Shown: positions 15,753-24,238 of the stretch, one piece after another | Layout of the letters: every line of letters starts with the position of its first letter | How positions within the stretch are numbered: position 1 is the first letter of the stretch | Source of the DNA: JADHLJ01 sp038116915 | Lineage (GTDB): Bacteria > Pseudomonadota > Alphaproteobacteria > Thalassobaculales > Thalassobaculaceae | Assembly (NCBI GenBank): GCA_038116915.1 | Contig: JAYOEU010000044.1 | Coordinates: 1 to 27,651 of the forward strand | DNA: 27,651 nucleotides | Reading direction: 5' to 3' | The notes under the pieces: generated by a model | What the model saw: the letters and a program-made list of their open reading frames with translations, nothing else | What the model was told of the DNA's origin: nothing | Database searches by the model: none | Program-made: the position numbers and the translations under genes

Positions 15753-16388
15753 CTAGTAGATCGTGCGCTTCATATGCGCCGGGTATTCCCGGTCATAGGT
15801 TTCGGCATCGAAGCTCTCGCCGACCAGCGCGCGCTGCATCTCGCCGGTCGTCGGCAGGCTCGAGCGGTCGATCCGGGTCTCCGGGTCCCAGAGTTTCGAG
15901 CGCACTAGCGCTTTCGGGCACTGGTAGTAGATCCGGTCCACGGTGGTGACGATCACCGTTGCCGGCTCCTTGCCCTGGATCGCGAAGGACTCGCGCAAGC
16001 CCGGGTCGGTGACGATCCGGGCGGTGCCGTTGATCCGCATCGTCTCGTTCACGCCGGGGATCAGAAACAGCAGCGAGATCCGGGGATCCCGCACCAGATT
16101 GCGCAGGCTGTCGAGCCGGTTGTTGCCGCGCCGGTCCGGCATCATCACCGTCTTCCTGTCGGCCACCCGCATGAAGCCTGCTGGATCGCCGCGCGGCGAG
16201 CAGTCCATGCCCTCCGGCCCGACCGTCGCGACCACGACGAACGGAGCGGCCTCTATGAACTGGCGGTAATGATCCGAGATATGGTCGATCTCCTTGGTGA
16301 TCGCCCGGTCCACCGGCGTGCCATAAAGCGCTTCAAGGGCGTCGATGGACGTCACTTCGCCCGTCGGCGGTGTCGACATCTCGTTCAT
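15753..16388 (-). CDS. PPOX-class FMN-binding flavoprotein
   Basis: The 211-residue protein belongs to the pyridoxamine-phosphate-oxidase-like split-barrel family, of the MSMEG_1061/DR2398 type. It shows the characteristic PFVVVATVGPEGMDCSPRGD stretch, then GFMRVADRKTVMMPDRRGNNRLDSL, with FMN-contacting Arg/Asn residues, and PGVNETMRINGTARI. The C-terminal CPKALVRSKLWDP is also typical of this group. Members are presumed to carry out FMN- or F420-type redox reactions on small molecules, and no substrate is assigned. AGGAG precedes the ATG at 16388. The gene lies between the M81 peptidase gene (26 bases upstream) and the methyltransferase fusion (12 bases downstream), suggesting one operon. 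Confidence 0.88.
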   Translation of the reverse strand: MNEMSTPPTGEVTSIDALEALYGTPVDRAITKEIDHISDHYRQFIEAAPFVVVATVGPEGMDCSPRGDPAGFMRVADRKTVMMPDRRGNNRLDSLRNLVRDPRISLLFLIPGVNETMRINGTARIVTDPGLRESFAIQGKEPATVIVTTVDRIYYQCPKALVRSKLWDPETRIDRSSLPTTGEMQRALVGESFDAETYDREYPAHMKRTIY

Positions 16389-16414
16389 GGGTTCAACTCC
16401 TCTTCGGAACGGGC

Positions 16415-17884
16415 CTATAGGTCGTCCAGCGGATGGATCGGGCGCCTGACATGCCGGTAGGCGACCTCGCGGATATTGACCCGGGCCGCGCCCGGCGTAT
16501 CGGCGGTCAGAACCCGGTCGGCATGGGCTGCGAAGGTAGCACGGAAATGCGACGGCGACTTGACGAAAACCATGCCGGCCTTGGCGAGATCAAGCCCGAC
16601 CGAGGTGTACTGCCCGGTATCCCATTCGAGCCCGCCGACCGAGCGGACGGCGATCCTCAACGAGCCCACCACCAAAACCGCGGTCAGGCCGAAATTGGTT
16701 TCCGCGCCTGCAAGCCCCGCGCCCATTGTGAAGACGCCGTCGGTCAGGGCCCGCACGGTCGCGGTGACGCTGACCGGTTCACCGTCACCGACGGACAGGG
16801 TATGGCCCAACCGGACCGTGACCTCGACGCCGACACCGGCGGCGGCGGCCTTCGCGGCGGCCGGAGCGTCCACCAGCGTCAGGTAGGTCAAGGCGCCGGC
16901 CCGGTCCGCCCCCATGGCGAGCAAAGTCCGCAACACCGTCGCGTTGTCGCCGCCGGCGCCGCCGCTCACCGCGTCGCCGCAATCGCCGATGATGGTGCAG
17001 CCCGGCCCGGCGAGACCGATCCGGATAACTTCTTCGAGCGAGGTGAGCGAGGGCAGCAGATCCTCGCGCAAATCCCAGGTCATATCCGCCAGCTTGTCCG
17101 CCGCCGCCTGCCCAGCCGCCGCGTCGCCGTCGGCGCAGACCAGGGCCGCGAAGCCGAGATCCTCGAAATCCAGCCAGGGTTGAACCATGAAATAGGATGC
17201 CGCGAGCACCTCTCCCGCTTGCTCCATGCGCCTTGCCTCGGCGACTACGGCCGTCATCGGCCCCTCGGTGGTGCGGCCGTTCACCGGAGAGATGATCATC
17301 GGCCGCTTGGCCAGCGCCATCACCGGCCGGACCTTTCCCGCGAGGCGGTCAACCATAATCCGTGCCGTCTTCTCGCCGGTCTCGAACATGTCGATATGCG
17401 GGTAGGCGCCGTAGCCGACGAAAAAGACATCCGGTTGCAACATGCGGGGCGTTACGTGGCCATGCAGGTCCAGCGAAACCCCGATCGGCGTACCGTCGGG
17501 CAACAGCGCCCGCAGCTTCTCCAGGATCTCGCTCTCGCAATCCTCCTCATCCTCGGCCGCCATGCTGCCGTGAAGCGCGAGCAACACCGCATCGAGCGCG
17601 CCGGCGCTTCTGACCGCGCCCAACAAGTCTTCCAGCAGGCTGTCGAAACAGACACGGGTCAGCGGGCCGCCGCAGGACCCGTGGGTAGCGATCAGCGGCA
17701 CGATCTCATGCCCGGCGCCGCGCAAAACCGAGGCCATTCCGGTGATCTCGACCAGTGCGTCGCCAAGCGCGCCAAGCACCTCGGCGCCGGTCCGGACATA
17801 TTGCGCTTCGAAGTGTTCCCGTGTCGTTACGAAGGGCGCAAAACTGTTGGATTCCTGAATAATCTGCGCGATGGCGACACGCAT
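16415..17884 (-). CDS. M81 family metallopeptidase, MlrC-like
   Basis: The 489-residue protein has the M81 (DUF1485) N-terminal domain and MlrC C-terminal domain. The zinc triad of microcystinase MlrC (Asp-x-His, then His 22 residues on) is reproduced as Asp139, His141 and His163 in SLDLHGHV and YPHIDMFETG. The conserved ALHGSMAAEDEED, NFGLTAVL and KSPSHFRA sequences are present. MlrC cuts linearised microcystin; most relatives act on other unknown peptides or amides. Start choice is between two adjacent ATGs at 17887 and 17884. The second gives better spacing from GGGAGAG and a usual MRVAIAQ start. There is no microcystin pathway partner (MlrA/MlrB) here, so that substrate should not be assumed. 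Confidence 0.88.
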   Translation of the reverse strand: MRVAIAQIIQESNSFAPFVTTREHFEAQYVRTGAEVLGALGDALVEITGMASVLRGAGHEIVPLIATHGSCGGPLTRVCFDSLLEDLLGAVRSAGALDAVLLALHGSMAAEDEEDCESEILEKLRALLPDGTPIGVSLDLHGHVTPRMLQPDVFFVGYGAYPHIDMFETGEKTARIMVDRLAGKVRPVMALAKRPMIISPVNGRTTEGPMTAVVAEARRMEQAGEVLAASYFMVQPWLDFEDLGFAALVCADGDAAAGQAAADKLADMTWDLREDLLPSLTSLEEVIRIGLAGPGCTIIGDCGDAVSGGAGGDNATVLRTLLAMGADRAGALTYLTLVDAPAAAKAAAAGVGVEVTVRLGHTLSVGDGEPVSVTATVRALTDGVFTMGAGLAGAETNFGLTAVLVVGSLRIAVRSVGGLEWDTGQYTSVGLDLAKAGMVFVKSPSHFRATFAAHADRVLTADTPGAARVNIREVAYRHVRRPIHPLDDL

Positions 17885-17983
17885 CATGCTCTCCCGCGGC
17901 GCGGCGGCGATCAGGCCCGCTCGTGTAGCGGACGGTGGGAGACGCGGGCTGAACGCCGTCACCCACTCCGCAAGGCTCTGTTC

Positions 17984-18289
17984 CTACGCGTCGTCGCCAA
18001 GCACTTCCTGCAGCACCCGTCCGGCATTCACCGCCGTCGGCCAGCCGGAATAGAAGGCGACATGGGTCACCATCCCCTTCAGCTCGTCAACGGTCACGCC
18101 GTTGTCGAGAGCCCGCTGAAGATGCCCCTTCAACTCGGGCGTGCGGTAGAGGGCCGCGAGAACCGAGCAGGTCACGAGCGAGCGGTCGCGCTTGCTCAAT
18201 TCCGGCTGTTCCCAGACGTCGCCGAACAGGACGTCGTCGCGCAGTTTGCCGAGCTGCGGGATCATTTCGTAGACGGTTTGCTTGGCCAT
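17984..18289 (-). CDS. carboxymuconolactone decarboxylase family protein
   Basis: The 101-residue all-helical protein matches the CMD/AhpD-like fold: WEQPELSKRDRSLVTCSVLAAL (about 26-47), then ELKGHLQRALDNGVTVDELKG and HVAFYSGWPTAVNA. It has a single cysteine (Cys41) and no CxxC pair, so it is not an AhpD-type peroxidase. It fits the short gamma-carboxymuconolactone-decarboxylase-like group that often accompanies catabolic genes. AGGA sits before the ATG at 18289. It lies 34 bases downstream of the MBL-fold gene on the same strand. No protocatechuate pathway genes surround it, so a beta-ketoadipate role is unproven. Confidence 0.88.
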   Translation of the reverse strand: MAKQTVYEMIPQLGKLRDDVLFGDVWEQPELSKRDRSLVTCSVLAALYRTPELKGHLQRALDNGVTVDELKGMVTHVAFYSGWPTAVNAGRVLQEVLGDDA

Positions 18290-18323
18290 GGAAGTTTCCT
18301 TTTTCGCTCAAAGTGGAGGGGAA

Positions 18324-19121
18324 TTAACGGGACGGCGCCTCATCCAGCGCCGCGACGATGCCGGCAAGGTCCGGCGCCGGCGCCGGGTAGCGTTTCACCA
18401 CCTCGGGGTCGTGGCCGGGCACGATGCGGGTGAGGTCACCGCCGAGCTTGTGGAGCTTGCGGTACGATTCGAGCATGTCGAAGACATTCTCGTGGGTCTG
18501 GAATACCGGTTCCTTCTCGACGCTTTCGTAATAATGCGCGGTATCCGAGGCGAGGACGATCCAGCCGCGCTTGGTGTGCACCCGCACCGCCATCAGCCCG
18601 CGCGCATGGCCCGGAAGATGATGCAGCGTGATGCCGTCGAACAAATCGTCATCACCGTCGTGAAAGACGGCCCGGTCCCCATAGACCATGGCCAGCATTT
18701 CCTGGACCTCGGAAAGCACGAAGGAGTGGCGCAGGAACGGATGGGTCATGGCCCGGCCCGTGACATAGGCCATCTCCGCGTCCTGGATGTGAAAGCGCGC
18801 CTTCGGGAACATCGGCAGATTGCCGGCATGATCATAATGCATGTGAGTGATGATCACGTCCTCGACATCCGCCGGCTTCACACCGACCAGTGCGAGACAT
18901 TCCGCCGGCGAACGCAGATAGGTGCGCCCCCGGCGCTCCCCCTCCTCCTTGCCGAAGCCGCAGTCGACGACGATGGTCCGCTCCTCGTTGCGGATCACCC
19001 AGATGTAATAATCCATCGCCAGCGGCCCGTCGTGCGGATCACCTTTCATGAAGATGTCACCGCGGGTGCCGACCCGCTCCCCGTATTTGATCGCATAGGC
19101 CTGGTAGATGGGCAGGGTCAT
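18324..19121 (-). CDS. MBL-fold metallo-hydrolase, lactonase-like
   Basis: The 265-residue protein of the metallo-beta-lactamase fold is most like N-acyl-homoserine-lactonase-family hydrolases. The dinuclear zinc site is complete: HMHYDH at 93-98, a histidine in LPGHARG (172), Asp193 in ASDTAHY and His237 in VPGHDPE. It has no signal peptide and should be cytosolic. Known relatives open lactone rings, but many act on other esters or amides, so quorum quenching is only one possibility. The start at 19121 has GGGAG upstream. A REP-like inverted repeat lies in the gap before it, toward the MetE-like gene. Confidence 0.88.
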   Translation of the reverse strand: MTLPIYQAYAIKYGERVGTRGDIFMKGDPHDGPLAMDYYIWVIRNEERTIVVDCGFGKEEGERRGRTYLRSPAECLALVGVKPADVEDVIITHMHYDHAGNLPMFPKARFHIQDAEMAYVTGRAMTHPFLRHSFVLSEVQEMLAMVYGDRAVFHDGDDDLFDGITLHHLPGHARGLMAVRVHTKRGWIVLASDTAHYYESVEKEPVFQTHENVFDMLESYRKLHKLGGDLTRIVPGHDPEVVKRYPAPAPDLAGIVAALDEAPSR

Positions 19122-19147
19122 AAGAGGCTCCCTAACAAACTGACAGA

Positions 19148-19188
19148 ACCCTTCGAGATCCTGGATCGAGTCCAGAGTCTCGAAGGGT
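19148..19188. repeat. short REP-like inverted repeat
   Basis: ACCCTTCGAGA (19148-19158) and its exact complement TCTCGAAGGGT (19178-19188) flank an inner imperfect hairpin containing CTGGA and TCCAG. The terminal 11 bases are identical to the ends of the larger repeat at 27005-27112, so both belong to one family. It lies 32 bases past the MetE-like gene's stop, typical of REP-type elements, and could end or stabilise that transcript. Confidence 0.75.
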
Positions 19189-19220
19189 CATGCCTAACCA
19201 GATAACTCGAGGCGGAAACA

Positions 19221-20384
19221 TCAAAACAGCCGCTGGCTGGCCAGCGCCGCGCCGTCGCTGAGCGCCCGCAACTTGGCCCAGACCACGTCCGAAGTGAGCC
19301 GGCCCATCCCGGCCGAGGTATCGAAGCCGCAATCGGTTCCGGCCATCACCTGGTTCGGATCGCCCAGCGCCTCGGCGGCCAGCTCCAGACGGTCGGCGAT
19401 GACCTCCGGATGCTCGACGAAGGCGGTCAGCGTATCGACGGCGCCGACAATCAGATACTGGTCGTCCGCCAATTGCCCGTTGCGGAACAGCTTGATCTCA
19501 TGGGTATGTCGGGGGTTGGCGAAGGGGAACAGGAACCCTCCGACATTGGCCCGCAGCAGGCTCGGCAGGATATCGCCAAGCGGCACATCCTGGTCGTGCG
19601 GGGATTCGTAGTTGCCGTAGCAGACATGCAGGCGCACCCGGTCGCGCGGCAGTCCCTCGATCATCCGGTTGATCCGGGCGATGACCTTGTCGACGAATTC
19701 GATGAACACGGATAGCGGCTTGTCATGGAACAGCATATGCCGCTCCAGGCCGAGATCCGGCGCGTCGATCTGCAGAATGAACCCGGCATCGACAGCCGCC
19801 TTGTACTCGAAGGCCAGGGCATCGGCGAGCGCGTCCAGATAATCGTCGTCGGTCGCGTAGTGATCGTTCTTGATCGCGGTTGCCACAATGCCCGGCGACG
19901 GAGCGGTCATGAAGGCATCGGCGAAAGTGCCGCCGCTTTTGGCCAGGGCCGACTTGAAGGTCGCGATTTCCGCCGCGTTGGCATCCCGGTCAACATAGGT
20001 GACTGGCCCGATCGCCATCGGCGGCTGCAGATTGCTGACGGCCCGTCCCTTGACCTGGACCTCGCGGCGTTGCGCCTTGAATTCCGGATAGTTGTTGAGC
20101 TCATTTCCCGCCGGCCGGTCCCAGCCGCGGCCGAACCCGGTCATGCGGCGCTGCAAATAAAGAAAGAACGCCTCGCGCACCTGCTCGCCGTCACTGGGGA
20201 TATCGACCCCAGCCTCGCGCTGACGGTCAACGACCCACTGGGTCGCCGCCGCACCCTCCGCATCGAGCACCGCCTCGTCGATCGTCTCGCCATTGGCGCG
20301 CGCGACGTAGATGTCGATCAGCGAGCGCGGACGCGGCAAGCTGCCGGCATGGGTTGTGAGTATGCGTCCGGGTTTGCCTGCCAT
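19221..20384 (-). CDS. MetE-like (cobalamin-independent methionine synthase C-terminal family) protein
   Basis: The 387-residue protein resembles only the C-terminal catalytic half of MetE (COG0620-type), not the full 750-residue enzyme. Zinc-site residues visible are His253 and Cys255 in RLHVCYGNYE and Cys352 in GTDCGF. The segment FLFPFANPRHTHE (about 284-296) has Pro287 where relatives usually carry the zinc-ligand glutamate, so the metal site may be altered. Members transfer alkyl groups to thiols, as methionine synthase or epoxyalkane:CoM transferase do; many in catabolic clusters are uncharacterised. GGGAGAG precedes the ATG at 20384. No SAM or cobalamin riboswitch is seen in the 105-base gap upstream. 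Confidence 0.83.
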   Translation of the reverse strand: MAGKPGRILTTHAGSLPRPRSLIDIYVARANGETIDEAVLDAEGAAATQWVVDRQREAGVDIPSDGEQVREAFFLYLQRRMTGFGRGWDRPAGNELNNYPEFKAQRREVQVKGRAVSNLQPPMAIGPVTYVDRDANAAEIATFKSALAKSGGTFADAFMTAPSPGIVATAIKNDHYATDDDYLDALADALAFEYKAAVDAGFILQIDAPDLGLERHMLFHDKPLSVFIEFVDKVIARINRMIEGLPRDRVRLHVCYGNYESPHDQDVPLGDILPSLLRANVGGFLFPFANPRHTHEIKLFRNGQLADDQYLIVGAVDTLTAFVEHPEVIADRLELAAEALGDPNQVMAGTDCGFDTSAGMGRLTSDVVWAKLRALSDGAALASQRLF

Positions 20385-20489
20385 GGCGCTGTCTCTCCCT
20401 TTGAATTCCAGGGAGGATCAAAGACCGTGAGCGCCGGTCCCGCAACGGTCAATTGCCGCAACCGCGCCGTCCATCACGCGGCTGATCGC

Positions 20490-21041
20490 TCAGAGCAGGC
20501 GTTTCCTGCCGGTGAACATGGATCGGGTGAGGTTCCGCCCCTCGTGAATGCTGGTGAAAATGACACCCGCGACATGCAGGACGATCAGCGCCAACAGCCC
20601 GTTCGCCAGCACCTCGTGCGCTTCCTCCAGCCACTCAGCCCCTCGGAACGCGGCCGTGGTCGCGAGCCATCCCGTCAGGCCGAGAGCGACAATCGTGGCC
20701 AGAAGGGCAAGAATCATCAGTCCCCCCGCCGGATTGTGTCCGAGATACGCCTTGGCGTTTCCGGCAACCACATCCCGCAGATAACCGAACGCGGCCGACG
20801 GCCGGCACACAAAGTCCGAGAACCGGGCGAAACGGGGCCCCGTGAAACCCCACACGATCCGCGCGGCCACCAATCCCAACGCGATATAGCCGGCGGCTTC
20901 ATGCGCCCGTTGCCAAAAGTCGCCCGTGGACCAGGCCGCCGCGATCATGAGGACGAGAGACCAGTGAAAAACCCGAATGAAAGGATCCCACACCCGCGTT
21001 TCGCCGGCCGGGCGTACCGCATCGGCAACTAAGTGCTTCAT
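20490..21041 (-). CDS. cytochrome b561-type membrane haem protein
   Basis: The 183-residue protein has four membrane segments, about 24-38, 49-65, 107-126 and 144-163, and the di-haem histidine pattern. Candidate axial ligands are His26 (RVFHWS), His47 (RAHEAAGY), His142 (EEAHEVLANG) and His156 (IVLHVAGV). RVWDPFIRVFHW at the start is typical of bacterial b561 / Ni,Fe-hydrogenase-type b subunits. It passes electrons across or within the inner membrane to an unknown partner. It is transcribed away from the two-component genes, with 154 bases between start codons. That gap holds matching tandem repeats on both sides, which suggests control by the neighbouring response regulator. GGAG lies eight bases before the start. 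Confidence 0.9.
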   Translation of the reverse strand: MKHLVADAVRPAGETRVWDPFIRVFHWSLVLMIAAAWSTGDFWQRAHEAAGYIALGLVAARIVWGFTGPRFARFSDFVCRPSAAFGYLRDVVAGNAKAYLGHNPAGGLMILALLATIVALGLTGWLATTAAFRGAEWLEEAHEVLANGLLALIVLHVAGVIFTSIHEGRNLTRSMFTGRKRLL

Positions 21042-21089
21042 GATACAACTCCATCGCTGTCATTGAACCGGGAGTTGATCTAATGGGTG

Positions 21090-21110
21090 AACCTGACGGC
21101 GAACTGACAC
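21090..21110 (-). promoter_or_regulatory. predicted response-regulator box facing the cytochrome gene
   Basis: On the minus strand GTCAG (21108 to 21104) and GTCAG (21097 to 21093) are repeated in tandem with an 11-bp period, the spacing of one DNA turn used by OmpR-family dimers. The box ends about 50 bases from the cytochrome b561 start. It matches the boxes at 21134 and 23248 in orientation relative to its gene. The assignment is from sequence pattern only. Confidence 0.6.
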
Positions 21111-21133
21111 GATCGGGCGCCTCTGCCGGCGGC

Positions 21134-21152
21134 GTCAGCTTCGTGTCAGCTT
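21134..21152 (+). promoter_or_regulatory. predicted autoregulatory box of the two-component operon
   Basis: GTCAGCT at 21134-21140 is repeated exactly as GTCAGCT at 21145-21151, an 11-bp period, followed by a T-run. It lies 44 bases before the response-regulator start and mirrors the pair facing the cytochrome gene across a 25-base centre. This is the expected place for autoregulation by an OmpR/PhoB-type regulator. Confidence 0.65.
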
Positions 21153-21195
21153 TTTGGGGTTCATTGGGTTTTGGACTTTTGCACGCGGTGGACGA

Positions 21196-21851
<656 letters not shown>

Positions 21852-21855
<4 letters not shown>

Positions 21856-23237
21856 ATCCGTCCCGGAGCCTGTCGCGGCGTCTGACCACCGGCCTCACCA
21901 TTGGTCTGACGCTCCTGTGGATCATGGCGTCAGGCACCGTCGCCTACCTCGTGCTCCATGAAATGGAGGAACTCTCTGATAGCGGGCTGCGAGAGATCGC
22001 GCATCGTCTGCTGCCACTCGCGGTGGATGACCTTTCGGCGAAGCCGGGCGACGGAGAACGGCGCATCACTTGGAATCCGCCCAAAACCGGCATCGCTCCC
22101 GAGGAAAAGGACGACGATGACGACGACGAGGGGGATTATCTCTTCTATCAGGTGATCGATGCCGCAGGGCAGGTTCTGATCCGCTCCGACGAGGCTTTTC
22201 AGCCCAAGCTACCAACGAAACTGGAGACCGGATTCGAGACTTCCGGCCCGTGGCGGATCTATACCGCAATGTCGGCGGATGGGCGCTACTTCATCCAGGT
22301 CGCCGAGCAGGACGAACATCGTCTGGAGACCACCGGCGAGCTGATCGTCTGGCTTCTGTCTCCGATTGCCGTCCTGGTGCCGCTGTCGGTCATCATCGTC
22401 ATCGTCGTGGTCCGCCGGTCGCTTGCGCCGATCCGAACCCTGCGGAACGAGATCGGCGCCCGGGGCGGCGGCGACCTCAGCGCGATTGAGGCCGCCGACA
22501 TGCCGAGCGAACTGGCGCTGATCGTCAGGGCCGTCAACCGTCTGCTGCTGCGTCTCGCCAATGCCCTGGAGGCGGAGCGGGCCTTTGCCGCGAACAGCGC
22601 GCACGAGTTGCGCACCCCCGTCGCGGCGGCGTTGGCGCAGCTCGACCGCCTGAACGCGGAGCTCGCCGGATCACCCGGCGCGTCCCGCGTGGCACTGATC
22701 GCGGATAATCTCCGCCGGCTCGGCGGGCGGGTGGAAAAGCTGCTGCAATTGGCCCGCGCCGATGCGGGGATTGCCCTGCGCGAGGAAGCGGTCGATCTCT
22801 CGGCGGTGGCCGAACTTCTGGCCGAAGAGTTTCAAGGCACGGGGCGGTGGAAGGACCGTCTGCGGCTGACGGTCGAAAGCGAGGCGCCCGTCATCGTCCA
22901 GGCGGATATGGATGCCGTCGCGATCGCGGTGCGCAATCTGATCGAGAACGCACTGACCCACGGCGCCGATGACGGGACGGTCGATTTGCGGGTCGGCGCG
23001 GGCCGGTCCATTCATGTCGTCAATGACGGGCCGGTGGTGAGCGAAGCGGATCTGACGAAACTGTCGGAGCGCTTCTCGCGCGGTCCGACCGGGGCCAGCG
23101 GCACCGGGCTCGGCCTCGCCATCGTCGCCACCATCGTCCGGCAGACCGGCGGCGATCTGGAGCTGCTGTCTCCGGCGGCCGGACGACCGGACGGTTTTGA
23201 AGCCGTCATCCGCTTCCCCGAGCCGGCGGCAAAATAA
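21852..23237 (+). CDS. sensor histidine kinase with acidic periplasmic loop
   Basis: This 461-residue kinase has membrane segments near 10-35 and 164-187 that enclose a periplasmic sensor domain of about 125 residues. A HAMP-like linker follows, then the dimerisation/phospho-acceptor box with His251 in AANSAHELRTP. The ATPase domain shows the N box (Asn362 and Asn366 in RNLIENAL), VNDGP and the G2 box SGTGLGLAIV. Within the sensor domain residues 84-95 read EEKDDDDDDEGD, an unusually dense acidic patch that could bind a divalent or trivalent cation directly. It is coupled to the response regulator by a four-base overlap. The RTX gene follows after 85 bases and has its own predicted box. Confidence 0.94.
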
Positions 23238-23247
23238 ATTTCCGCGC

Positions 23248-23266
23248 GTCAGGTCACCGTAAGGTT
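23248..23266 (+). promoter_or_regulatory. predicted response-regulator box upstream of the RTX gene
   Basis: GTCAG (23248-23252) and GTAAG (23259-23263) keep the same 11-bp period as the boxes at 21090-21110 and 21134-21152, and are likewise followed by GTT. The site starts 10 bases after the kinase stop and ends 57 bases before the RTX ATG. This suggests that the RTX gene has its own regulated promoter and does not depend only on read-through. Confidence 0.5.
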
Positions 23267-23322
23267 TCTCGGACATGTTTCCCCCCGGCGGGAGTTCTGT
23301 TCCCTAGGGATTGGAGAAAAAC

Positions 23323-24156
23323 ATGTCGATCAACGAGCTCGATAACGGCCTGGATCTGAATGATGACCTCGACGTTGAAAACGAACTCGAAACCGAGGAT
23401 ACGCATGAGAATGAAGTTGACGATCAGGATGACGACGACCATTCGGCCGGCGCGGATAGCGATGACACAGGCGTGATCGTCGACAACTCGCCGCTCACCA
23501 CACTCGGCACCCAGGCCCTCTTCGGCAATGCCGGCGACAATCTGGTCGAGGGCCTTGCGCAGAACGACGATATCTATGGCGGCGCCGGCAATGACATCCT
23601 CTGGGGAAACGCGGGCAGTGACCGGCTATATGGCGGCACCGGCGATGACATCATATATGGGAACACCGGGAACGACGCCCTGTTCGGCGAAGACGGACGC
23701 GACGTTCTTTTCGGCGGGCGGGACAACGACCACGTCGACGGCGGCAATGGCGATGACGTCCTCTACGGCAATTTCGGCAACGACACGCTCTTTGGTCAGG
23801 CGGGGGCGGACTGGCTGCATGGCGGCCAGGGCGACGACCGGCTCGATGGCGGAGCGGGCGCCGACATTCTGAACGGCGGTGTCGGCTCGGATACGCTGAC
23901 CGGCGGCGCCGACGCGGATCGGTTCGTTTTCGCCGGGCAATCCGGCCTGGACACGATCACGGATTTCGAGGCCGGCGGCGGCGATGTGATCGCTCTTCAC
24001 CCCAGCGGCGCGATCGATACCGTGGCCGAGCTGCTGGCCGGCATTACCCGGGATATCTCCGGCGGTGCCCTGGTTGATCTCGGGGGCGGCAATTCCGTGA
24101 CGCTGGTCGGAGTCGACCCAAGCACCCTCACGGCGGATCACTTTCAGATCTTCTGA
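23323..24156 (+). CDS. RTX calcium-binding protein, probable type I secretion substrate
   Basis: The 277-residue protein has a very acidic N-terminal 50 residues, with runs such as DDQDDDD near 33-39. About a dozen glycine-aspartate nonapeptides follow at 67-199 (GGAGNDILW, GGTGDDIIY, GGNGDDVLY, GGQGDDRLD and others). These form calcium-loaded beta-rolls. The C-terminal part FVFAGQSGLDTITDFEAGGG, ending HFQIF, resembles the C-terminal targeting region of type I secretion substrates, and there is no N-terminal signal peptide. No enzymatic domain is present, so this may be a structural, calcium-buffering or surface protein. ATG at 23323 has GGAG at 23313-23316. No type I secretion genes lie in the window. 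Confidence 0.92.
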   Translation: MSINELDNGLDLNDDLDVENELETEDTHENEVDDQDDDDHSAGADSDDTGVIVDNSPLTTLGTQALFGNAGDNLVEGLAQNDDIYGGAGNDILWGNAGSDRLYGGTGDDIIYGNTGNDALFGEDGRDVLFGGRDNDHVDGGNGDDVLYGNFGNDTLFGQAGADWLHGGQGDDRLDGGAGADILNGGVGSDTLTGGADADRFVFAGQSGLDTITDFEAGGGDVIALHPSGAIDTVAELLAGITRDISGGALVDLGGGNSVTLVGVDPSTLTADHFQIF

Positions 24157-24185
24157 GCCTCGAAAAGACCCCGCGTGCATTGTTG

Positions 24186-24234
24186 CCACCTCGTGCCTGG
24201 GTTAGGATGAAGCTCCCCCGAGTCCACGAGGTGG
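24186..24234. repeat. inverted repeat covering the ygiB-like ribosome-binding site
   Basis: CCACCTCGTG (24186-24195) and its perfect complement CACGAGGTGG (24225-24234) are separated by 29 bases. The right arm contains GAGG (24228-24231), the Shine-Dalgarno of the next gene. In RNA this would hide the ribosome-binding site; as DNA it could be an operator, because TTGTTG (24180-24185), 17 bases and TAGGAT (24203-24208) form a weak promoter inside it. Confidence 0.5.
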
Positions 24235-24238
24235 AGCA

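Noticed and set aside
14424..15908. 494-codon open frame opposite the methyltransferase fusion
   Set aside because: The minus-strand reading contains clear SAM-methyltransferase motifs; the plus-strand product has none.
16415..17884. Microcystin degradation gene cluster
   Set aside because: Only an MlrC-like protein is present. MlrA, MlrB and MlrD are not in the window, so family membership alone does not support that substrate.
16433..18433. 666-codon open frame opposite the PPOX/M81/CMD genes
   Set aside because: It spans several genuine leftward genes and their gaps, and its translation is compositionally a shadow of them.
20385..20489. Possible methionine-type riboswitch upstream of the MetE-like gene
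   Set aside because: The 105-base gap has no recognisable SAM or cobalamin aptamer core, only an ordinary Shine-Dalgarno and short chance inverted repeats.
23560..23930. Tandem DNA repeat array resembling a satellite or CRISPR
   Set aside because: The periodicity is the codon-level echo of the RTX nonapeptides. Units are divergent and there are no spacers.
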